From Mixophyes australis (lineage: Eukaryota > Chordata > Amphibia > Anura > Limnodynastidae): a stretch of DNA of 64,000 nt. Location: contig JAVHZZ010000001.1 in the NCBI GenBank assembly GCA_036250195.1, forward strand, positions 400,634,117 to 400,698,116. The letters run 5' to 3'. Positions 55,003-64,000 of this stretch are shown here, in pieces. Made by a program: the position numbers and the translations under genes. Positions within the stretch are counted from its first letter, which is position 1, and the number at the start of each line of letters is the position of its first letter. The notes under the pieces are model-generated. The model made no database searches and was not told the DNA's origin. It saw only the letters and a list, made by a program, of their open reading frames with translations.

Positions 55003-55879
55003 TAGTGATATAAAGGAGCACTAGGCTTTTTAATAATATGAGTCAACTCTCATCAGATTCTGAGTTATAAGATCTGAGATCGGCTTTATTTAGAGTAAGT
55101 AGCAAGGCAAAAAAATGAGCAGATTTACACCTTGGCAAACCATCTTGCACTGCAGATAAAATGTGCTTACAGATTTTGAGTTGGGAGTGGTCATGTCCTA
55201 GCACACCTGTAAAGTACTTGTGTGCTACATGCAAAAGCAGCCAGGATTTTCCCGGCATAAACAAAAATACATTTACACCCCTTGCATTTTATATCCTTTA
55301 CGAGATAGAATGTCCAGGGAGCTGTGGACCCCTTATTCACTTTTTTCTTGTGTTTGGGTTCATGAGGATAGATACCTTTCAGGAAACAGAGGCGTCTGAA
55401 ATCTGGAGGACGGATGCTAAATGAGAAAACTGTCTCCTTCTTTTGCTCTAAATCTGGCCCAATGATAGGATATTTATACAGGCACTGCTGCATATTGCCC
55501 ATAATTATGGGACCCAAATAGACAATGGAAATGGAGGTTGTGGCAACATTAGTAATGTCCTAACTATATTTTTAAGTCAGTGTAATGGTACCTTAATAAA
55601 AAAAAAAGTATCAATTCTTTCAAAAACACAAAAGAACAAGAAATTTCCAGGTCATTCCAAACTTTTGTATGCTAAATATATTGTGATCTCTCTTGAATCT
55701 GTGAATTTATATATCAGCATGTAATTTGCAATCACCTAGCCCTTAACAAGTCCTAAACTTTTATAAATGTATTCTCACGTGACAAATAAGCCATAAGAGA
55801 TTTTACTTTTTTCATTATTTATTCAATAATAATATCCAATATGAAGAAACCTTGTGTGAGTATTTAATCAGAAGAAAGT
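55003..55879. other. AT-rich DNA, possible old MITE debris
   Basis: Phrases near 55200-55290 ('cttgtgtgctacatgc', 'ttacaccccttgcatttta') resemble the inner part of MITE family B but do not align end to end. No gene recognised. Confidence 0.35.
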
Positions 55880-56960
55880 TCTACCACGTCTATATAAGAG
55901 CAGAACCTTTGGCAGTTTGGTCTGGAGCCTTCAGCTTTATGTTAACATTATCCCAAGGAGATATTACATCAGAATGATCTAGTGAAGCAGTCGTTGTCGC
56001 TAAACATCCTGGAAAGGGGTAAAAGACAATTTCCAAACAATTGGAAGCACATCATTCCACACTGTGAAGATTACTTATAAATGGAGAACATTAAAAACTG
56101 TTGCGTACCTTCCAAGTAGTGTGTGTCCCAGCAAATTTACCCAAAGATCATAACGGCTGAGAAATCAAAAAGAAGCCTAAAGTTACATCCCTAAATCTAC
56201 AGGCCTCTGTCAACAATGTTAAATGTTAAAGCTTATTACACTACCATCAGAAAAAGACTGAATGAGTGTATGGTTTTTATGTTGCAATGAATGAAATACA
56301 AAACTTCTGGAACAATGTACTCTGGACTAAAGACACCAAAGTAGAGTTGTCTAGTCTTAATGTGCAACGTCATGTTTGGTAAAGCCAAATACAGTTTATC
56401 ACCAGAAGAACCTCATGGTGGTGATTTGGTGTTGTTTTATTTTAGATGAAAGGGGGTCCATCTATCCAACAACTGACTCTTGGCCAAAATTGTGTAATGC
56501 AAGAGAACAACAATCCCAAGCACACCAGCAAAAAGGTTAAAAAAGAAGAGTTAAGATTTTGTAATGGCCAAGTTAAAGTGCAGACCTCAAGCCCATTGAG
56601 ATGGTGTAGTGGAACCTTAAAAGAGCTATGTAGAAATCAATGCCCACAAACATCGACGTGCCAAAGCAGTACTATAAGGAGGAGTGGATTCAAATTCTTA
56701 AAATATGATGTAAGCAAGTGTGGTTCAACAAGCAACTAAATCATGGGGTGTACTTACTTTTTCACTCATGGATTCTTCATATTGTCTTATATTTTCTAGA
56801 AAAAAAAATAATGTACAGTGAAAATAGTAAAATAGTTGAGATTGCATTTAGGAAATTATGGGACTTGTTGACAACTAGATATACCATATTAATTAAAATG
56901 CAAATCTCATGGTAAAAATAAATCCAGTTGTTTCCTTGTGCATAATCTGTCTTATTGGGT
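55880..56960 (+). pseudogene. Tc1-like transposon relic (plus strand)
   Basis: Plus-strand pieces follow a Tc1-type transposase. An N-terminal region lies at 55960-56260 (phrases 'ggtaaaagacaatttccaaa', 'caggcctctgtcaacaatgt'). 'ttctggaacaatgtactctg' gives FWNNVLW. Near 56490-56520 VMQENNNPKHTSK stands where active enzymes have QQDN before PKHTSK, so the catalytic aspartate is replaced by N. ADLKPIE (frame-shifted) retains the final glutamate. Multiple stops break the frame. It belongs to a different Tc1 lineage from the relic at 49100-49900. End positions are approximate. Confidence 0.85.
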
Positions 56961-57818
56961 TTGTGTGCCTTATCCCTTCAAGCAATCAAGGACCTCCATA
57001 AAGAACCTTTAAGTAACATATTTGCAATAGTAACATCCACATATACACAAACCTTTAAAATGCAACCAGGTATCTGTGCTACCAGTCTTTGAAGCAAACA
57101 AAGTTAGAAACCATGATGCTCATGTAGAGATGGATGAATTTACACCCCAAACGTACGTTGGAAAATAAACATACAAGAAAAAGTGCATTTAAGTGCATGA
57201 GTTCAGTCGGATACATCTGAAGACACATCCAGCTCAAACACTGTAGCATTTGCCCAATCAGGAGTAAAACTGTGTATACTTATACCCCACAATAGCGTAG
57301 AGATGTGTTATAACTGTTAATAGTGAATGATGAAGTCATTTTCCTATTTGTGCAGAATATAATAAAGTAATGAAGTGTCATATACACAAGAGAGAATAGT
57401 GTCATGGTAGTGTTATAAATAAATGTGAATGTTAAACTTTTCAATATGAAATAATGAAGTAATTAAATGCCAATACAAAATGCAAATAAATTTAATCATC
57501 TGTTGAATATTCTTTCCTGCAGTACTAAAATTAGAAATGTTATTTAAGTAATGCAAATAACCAGCTTTGACTTCATTTAATTTAGGCACAACACTAATGA
57601 AGTAAGCACTATCAGTTAGAGGGGTCAATATGCAGTCAGTCATTCAGAATCCGGTAAGTAATGCTGCGCATGATTTTGTACCATTTCACTAGCCCTACAA
57701 CACTACTGAAATGCGTATCCGCTGAAGTACTCAGCCAATGTTTGTCTACATCCATTCCGCCTCTCCAGATGTAAGTCAACTGTACACAAAAATGTATATA
57801 CAGACATAGGTGTACACC
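56961..57818. other. AT-rich DNA, no gene recognised
   Basis: Apart from the phrase near 57200 shared loosely with 9960-10010, nothing was identified. Confidence 0.4.
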
Positions 57819-58230
57819 CAGGGCCGGTGCTAGGGTCGTCGGCGCCCTAGGCACAATGTAACAAAATCCGCCAACCCCCCGGCACAATGTAAAAAAATCC
57901 GCCTCCCCACCCGGCACAATGTAAAAAACTCGCCCCCCCTCCCCGGCACAATGTAAAAAACCTCCCCCCCCCCACCCTGGCACAATGTAAAAAACTTCTC
58001 CCGTCTTTCCTTACCTTGGCTCCATAAAGCTGGTCCTCTCTGCCAGGTCCCGTCCCCCACTGACACTGTCGGGCCGTGATGATGATGTCACACCCAACAG
58101 TCAGTGAGTGGAGGGGAGGAGACAGAGCGCCCCATCAGCTGTTGGAGGGGAGGGCGGCGGTGGTGATCCATAGTCCCTCCCCCTCCCCGTGGATCTATCT
58201 CAAGCTGTGCGGCGGCCGTTTAAGGTATGC
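57819..58230. mobile_element. Truncated hAT MITE related to 41573-42081
   Basis: Begins 'cagggccggtgctagggtcg', continues with about five 'cggcacaatgtaaaaaa'-type units, then 'cactgtcgggccgtgatgat', and 'gctgtgcggcggccgtttaa'. The right third, including the terminal 'gcgccgggcctg', is absent. Confidence 0.8.
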
Positions 58231-59147
58231 TCAAGTAAACAACTTTAAGTTACATTTGCGTCCAGAGAACCCTTGGGTTAACCCAGAGATGTTTTGGATT
58301 TACGCAGTGGGCATTGCAACAAGCAGTGCTCTACTCTGGCTCAGTAAAGACATGGGTGGTTAGCCCTTCTGTGTGTGCATTCCTCCTCAGTCAGAGAGGA
58401 ACGAGGATGGCCTGCAGGTCTAGAAGGCTCAGTGGCGAGGGCCATATGCTTTTGAGCAGATGCAGAACAATAAGTCTTTTGATAGTAAAAGGAAGACTCT
58501 GGAGGATGTACTAAGGACTGGAAGTTCACTCTGCAAGAAGAATTAGTATTCAAGCAGGAGCCACACAGAATGGAAACGGGGAGCTGTTTATATTTGCAGA
58601 ACCTTTGGTGTGTGTGAGGTGTCAGCACTGTTGGATATGGATGATAGTCCACACACTTTTAAAATGAACCAAGGTGTTGGTTTATTTGAACACTTGTGAC
58701 AGTAATGCAGGTACTCACAGGGGTTAGTGGCTGCAGGTCATGTACTTAGCAGTATTCTTTACATACTTGTATATGCAGGTTGTAAGCTTTTAGCTCTGCA
58801 CCTTTGTGCGGTAAGCTCAATTGGGTTTCTCATGTCATCTCATTTTGTATGTGTGTTCTATATGAGGTGCATTCCTGTACCTGCCACACATTTAACAAGG
58901 ATCAGAAGCAACGTCTTCTCCAGCATAGTTAACTCCATCTTGACGCGCCAAGCCATCTCTTTTCAAAGTAATATGACTGTAATAACGCAAAACAAAGCGC
59001 TTGGTGTCACAAAAGAATCTGCAGACCCACATTTCTGCTGATTGTAACTTTCTGCATTTTAGTAATTAATTGTCTCCCTGTATAACTCTTTACCTGACAA
59101 ACACACCATTGGCTATCTACAACATGTTGTGGCAAGTTGTAGGGTAC
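58231..59147. other. Unclassified sequence
   Basis: Moderate GC content; several short plus- and minus-strand frames without recognised similarity. No terminal repeats seen. Confidence 0.35.
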
Positions 59148-59150
59148 ATA

Positions 59151-59462
59151 ATTGCGACACTGGAAATGTCGGCATTTAACCTGGTGACATAAAAATGTTG
59201 GCAGGCTAAATGCCAACACTTCCATTCTGCTGTGAGGTTGACGATGTGCACATTGTGATTGGCGACATGCACAATGTCACCAATCAGAATGTCGACATTA
59301 AAAGACCAATGCCGGTGGGTCCACCAGGTATACCCCAGACCCAACGGCATTGGTGTTTTAATGTCGACATTATGATTGGTAACATAATGGAAGTGTCAGC
59401 ATTTAGCTTGCCGACATTTTTAAGTCAGCAGGTTAAGTGGTGACATTTCCAGTGTCGCAATT
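59151..59462. mobile_element. 312-bp fold-back element with ATA flanks
   Basis: The first 20 bases attgcgacactggaaatgtc are the exact complement of the last 20. Weaker inner pairs include 'gattggcgacatgcacaatg' with 'ccaatcataatgtcgacatt'-type repeats. ATA flanks both ends (59148-59150, 59463-59465), suggesting a 3-bp duplication. No ORF of interest. Confidence 0.8.
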
Positions 59463-59465
59463 ATA

Positions 59466-62029
59466 ACCGCCATCAGTGGCAAGAGTTTAATACTGTACTG
59501 TGTTGCTGCATCGTGCCTTTTCCATGTTTTCATCTTGAGTGTGACACACATCTTGCCCTATTATGTACTTATTCTTTTGTTTCCATTTGCCCTTTAACGT
59601 TTCATATTCAATGCACAGCATAAATTATGCAACTTCCATTGTTTAAACCTGAATCTGAGGGGAATTTTTATACACATAACTTTGAGTTCTAATCTTTTGA
59701 CATGTTAAAATGTTCTGTAACCCAACACAATGAACCTTTTACTATTATGGAGATTACCTACATCATAGTTTAATTATTATGATGAGACAGGATTTAAAAG
59801 AACTATAAATACAACAGTCTTTTGTGCGCCAGGAGAATTTTTTTGTGTAGGGAATAGAATTATGTCAATTCTCTTTAAGTTACTTTGCTTTCTCGCTAGG
59901 AATGTTCCCTTTGTTTAATATTGTAAAAGGTCAGATTTTTCCATAAAAAATAAAAGAACCAAATATTTACTTTTCGCTGTCCTCTCAAAGTGTGAGTCTT
60001 TTTAAAATCACGTACAATGCAGTTATAGTAGTGAGCTTATATATAAACATTAGCTGTTCACACAATATTAATTTCACAAAATGAAGTCATAATGTTACCA
60101 TTAGTGTAAACTGTGCTATTGCAAATTACTAGACAGGCAATTATTGGGGTATAATGTTTATTTGTTTACTTCTATTTTTGTATTTTCATACATAATTAAC
60201 TCTGTTCATCAGAATGGATATAATCCAGATCGCTATTCAATTCAAAATGTTTGCACAGAGACAAATAAATGAAAGAACACTCAACAGCATGTGTGTATTG
60301 TGGCTGAAATATGAGATCATGTCTGTAATTAAAATATGTGCTTAAGGCAGCCGTGTGCAGGGGAGATTACCATGAAATCACAGTGCCACAGAAATGGGGA
60401 TGCCGGACAGTATGTTACAATATTTAATCATCATCATCATCACCATTTATTATAAAAGTGGTACACTAGTAGTACATTGCATATCATATTGGTACAACTT
60501 ATTCCAAAATATTTGTTAACTTAAATCTCATACCTAAAGCACATAACCGTGAGATTACCTTTTTAATTGAATCATTTTATTTAGTATGTAGAATGAAAAT
60601 GAAGCACATTTATGACTGGATGCTGTGCTTCAGTATCTTCATCATTCTAGAACTGTTCACGCTTATTAATTGTAAATAAATTATGTCTTAATTAAGTATA
60701 AAATGAATTACTTTAAGAAAAAGCAAAATTAGGATAAGAAAGAGTATAGACATTATTTGAAGTGTCAGCCTAATATCGTTTTTGCAAACTCCAGCAAAGT
60801 ACTTAACACACAGTATTGGTCCTATCAGCAAATGTTTAACACCTTTCAGAGATGCCCAAACCAGTATGTATGGGTTTTCTGACATTCCCTGTAGAATACT
60901 GTGTCAGTTTCCCAGAGAAACAAACTTATAACCCAGGGTTTCCAAGCGCATAAAATCACATTTTTAATGCTGACTTTATTTGACTTGGCTGTGGATTACC
61001 ATAGCAGCTCTTTTTCCCACAGAACTATTTTAAAAAAAATAAGTTCAGGGTCAATAAATGATGGAGACCGTGTTAAAACAACATTGTGATCTTCAAACAT
61101 TACTTTTCAGTATTTACTTACAATAACAAACAAACATATATTACCATGTTTGTGCAGTTTTAATAAAAACATACAAATAATACAGTAAGTTATCATCTAT
61201 ATTTACAGTTTACAAAGAAGAACCAGTGTCTTTAGTAGAAAAATGTAAAAATAATCTCTGTGAATGGCCTCAGTCCAAGGTCAGACTGGTTCACTGCGGT
61301 CCCAGGGGAATGCCCGGTGGGCCACCCCATCTGAGAGTCGTGGTCTTACCCTAGGGGATGGGGCCCCGACAGCGCACTCTCCCTGTTCATGACGTGATTT
61401 GGTCATGTCTACGATTCTGTCAGTGGAGAGGAGTGGGAGGAGTCAGACAAAGAAGAAGATGAGAGAAAAGAAGAGAAGCTGACAGGTGCCCTAAGGAAAG
61501 GAAAGTAATGCAGGATCAGAAAGAAACATGATTAATATTTCTATTATTAATAGGATCTGACTTCTTTATAGATATATTCAGACAACAGATATGTTTTGTT
61601 CAAATCCATCCCACAATTTCTATGAGATGTTAACTATAAAAGACTTTAATACCTTGGTAAATTTTTGTTTTGTAGTAGTCCATTCTTACACCTAATTGGC
61701 CTCTTAGTATACTTAAAATTTATGTCATCATTGTTGTCTACATGGAAATATACTTATTTGAATCCATTTTAATTTTTTTTATCAAGTTTCTGTGATAGAT
61801 AAACTTTGTTTTATACATAGTTCTATATTTTATCTTTTATATTTTTTAATAAGATTATAAATGCAACCAATTCTCTCCCGTTTTTCTTTCCTGGCTAAAT
61901 AAGATATCACGCAGTGTCCTCTGGCAGTAACTACATTTTCTTGTTTTAAAAATGCTAATAGTATCAATAACATTTAATTTCCTAAGGTAATTTATTTTCT
62001 ATGTAATGTGGCTGAGGGCACATGGGCTA
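59466..62029. other. AT-rich DNA with small repeat fragments
   Basis: A short SINE-tail-like (ATC)n fragment is at 60426-60452. A GC-rich fragment at about 61270-61450 ('caaggtcagactggttcact') looks like MITE debris. No gene recognised. Confidence 0.45.
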
Positions 62030-63060
62030 TTCATTTAGAGTCAGAGTGAGGGCTAATTTTACAGTGGGTGAGAGATATCAATTTATTGGTGTGGTGATGG
62101 TGATGGTGGGACAGTTTATTTGATGATGGAAACTATTTACTTTAATATGGGGGTCATGGAAGTATTATGTTAATGTGGTTTTATGGGACTATTTATTTAA
62201 TGCTGTTGTGGTTTTGGGGTCAATAATTGATTGTGGTCTGAGTTTGGGGAAATTGCTTTATTTATTAAATGTGAATGCTACTAATAATATGTTAGGGCTG
62301 GTTGCAGGTAGAGAGACCTAGGGCCTGATTCATTAAGGATCTTAACTTGAGAAACTTCTTATTTAAGACTCCTGGACAAAACCATATTACAATGCAAGGG
62401 GTGCAAATTATTCTGTTTTGCACATAAGTAAAATACTGACTGTTTTTTCATGTAGCACACAAATATCAACTTTAAATTTCAGTGTACAAATAAGCTATCA
62501 AGTATTTGTGTGCTACATGAAAAAACAGACAGTATTTAACTTATGTGCAAAACAGAATACTAATTTGCACCCCTTGCATTGTAACGTGGTTTTGTCCAGG
62601 AGACTGAAATAAGAAGTTTCTCAAGTTAAGATCCTTAATGAATCAGGCCGCTACTTATTAAACATAAGTGCTATTGATTAAAGTTGGGGCCGATTTGCCT
62701 TTGGAAGGTCTAGATGGTTCAATATACTTTCCAGATTTCATGTATCTATCCCTTTTTCCAAACTGGACCCCAACATCCTAGGAGCCAGACAAGCAGCATC
62801 TGAGCTTAAGACAGGACTTAAGCTATCACTTGGTAGTGAAAGATGCAAGAACAAGTAGTAGAGTGAAGAACAGTCTGCCAATTGTCCTGGTTCTGGAAGT
62901 TCCAATTTGAGTGACTGTCCTACTCATTCAGGACATTGTCCCCACTGCAAAGATAGTTGGGAGGTATGTCCTGCTTTACACTGCTCTGCTTGTAAAGAAC
63001 GAGCTGTGTGCACCAACAGTAGTGAATGCAGCATTGGCCAAGTGCGGCCTTGGACTGACT
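62030..63060. repeat. Family X repeat (copy 4) split by a hairpin MITE
   Basis: Phrases parallel 13040-13780 in the same orientation ('gggactatttatttaatgct', 'caataattgattgtggtctg', later 'ttgggaggtatgtcctgctt', 'gaacgagctgtgtgcacc'). It is interrupted at 62321-62650 by MITE family B. Ends are not resolved. Confidence 0.6.
62321..62650. mobile_element. 330-bp near-perfect hairpin MITE (family B), copy 2
   Basis: Nearly identical to 31162-31495, with the same outer arms and CTA on both sides (62318-62320 and 62651-62653). Inserted in family X, so it is younger than that copy. Confidence 0.9.
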
Positions 63061-64000
63061 AAAATATAGCCACACTCTTTTCATGAAGTTCATGCCAACT
63101 CTAGCAGTGTGGAAACCTCCCACTAGAAATCTTGTGTTTGCCCGTGCCCTACCCCTGCCCCACCCTGCTATGCATCTCATGCAGTATGTTGAAATGCCCC
63201 TGACACTGTGTCAGAAAGAGAGAAGAATCACTGAGGTGAGATACAGTTATTCTTCTTTATTTCTTCCCCCTATAGTGGATGGCTATGCCTCACTGGCAGC
63301 TGACCACGCCTTCTGGTGGCTGGCACACACTATTCCATGCCCCAGTCTGATACTAAGTGGTGAGAGAGGTGGTACTGGAGATCAAATGAGCAAATTAGTA
63401 CATCAAGAGAAGAGGTGTAGAGCGAGCAAAGCAGAAAGCAAAAATAGAGCCTTTTTGAGCTACAACAGATGGTAGGAGTGAAAGCAGGGATGTGCCAGAG
63501 GTTCACAGTGCTGGTTACACTGAGGAGAGAACCACTTGACTGGGGTATCTATCAGAGACTCACCACAACTGACCACGCTACTTAGTCCTCAGAGAACGGG
63601 TCATGAAGAAAAAAGCTGAAGTCGATTGGTGAAGGGTAGAAGCCCACTGAGGTTGACAGGTTGGAGAATGTAGAATTGTGAGGGACAAAGCCAAATTGTA
63701 GAAAAGAATATGGAGAATTGCACCATTGCTCACTAGCATTGCTTCCTGTTCTGATGAGCAAACCATTTCCAGATGGCTCAGATATTTCCAATTATAGCAC
63801 TCTTTCTTCCAGAGGCCTCAGCGGCCACAATAAAGCCATCCACCCATCTCTCTGTAGCAAGTTCTGTCTATCTTGGGCTCAGAAAACTTCCCTAGCTGCA
63901 TGAGCTCCTCAAAGTGTTTGCTTTGTCCTGAGGGGATGGGTTGTAAGGTATAAAGCTGAAGTAGACATGGTTGGCAGATTTGGTAATGTAGAATTGTGAG
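63061..64000. other. Unclassified, with a diverged direct repeat at the window edge
   Basis: The block around 63582-63690 (including 'aaagctgaagt' and 'gtagaattgtgag') recurs at about 63928-64000, roughly 346 bp apart, and is cut by the window end. Open frames here have no recognised similarity. Confidence 0.4.

Noticed and set aside
60426..60452. Third SINE copy
   Set aside because: Only the (ATC)n tail and about 15 adjacent bases match; too short to annotate as an element.

Overview
This window is vertebrate genomic DNA built almost entirely from transposable elements inserted into and around one another on an AT-rich background. I find no convincing host gene exon, tRNA, rRNA or CpG-island promoter. 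The mix of elements suggests an anuran amphibian with a large genome: fold-back repeats with strongly frog-like terminal sequences, several hAT-type DNA transposons with 8-bp target duplications, Tc1-like relics, an L2/CR1-like LINE with matching SINE tails, Tx1/L1-clade LINE relics and a Penelope-like relic. The species assignment is inference; no search was run.

Layout. 1-3.1 kb: a decayed hAT element whose transposase fragment resembles the C-terminal half of the intact one at 24 kb. It is split by a 5'-truncated L2/CR1-like LINE and itself sits inside a fold-back MITE. 3.1-11.4 kb: AT-rich DNA with two more MITE copies and a dead Tc1-like transposase. 11.4-20.7 kb: a hAT MITE, two copies of a low-complexity repeat family rich in GT/CA and minisatellites, a TA-flanked fold-back element holding a G-rich minisatellite, and possible LTR-like sequence.

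21.4-29 kb is the centrepiece. A complete 6,685-bp hAT element (hAT1, 21835-28519) has a perfect 8-bp target duplication, an uninterrupted 879-codon BED-zinc-finger transposase, an upstream ORF, 294-bp tandem repeats on the 5' side, and a 79-bp minisatellite with an 8-unit higher-order period on the 3' side. It is inserted in LTR-like sequence. 34.6-40.2 kb holds a second complete family member (hAT2, 5,638 bp, perfect 8-bp duplication) that has lost most of the transposase and carries a 1,024-bp retroposed insert.

40.7-48.7 kb: a Penelope-like reverse transcriptase relic is cut by two non-autonomous hAT elements. One of these contains a MITE that contains another hAT MITE. A Tx1/L1-clade LINE relic follows. 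49-57 kb: two Tc1-like relics, a long-TIR element, and three hAT elements, one nested inside another. 57.8-64 kb: a truncated hAT MITE, a fold-back element, and another copy of the low-complexity family split by a 330-bp hairpin element.

Functionally, only hAT1 looks able to encode a complete transposase. The shorter hAT elements carry 8-bp duplications consistent with hAT integration, but most have termini different from hAT1 and probably depended on other transposases. Exact target duplications order many insertions in time, so the window is a readable record of successive transposition.
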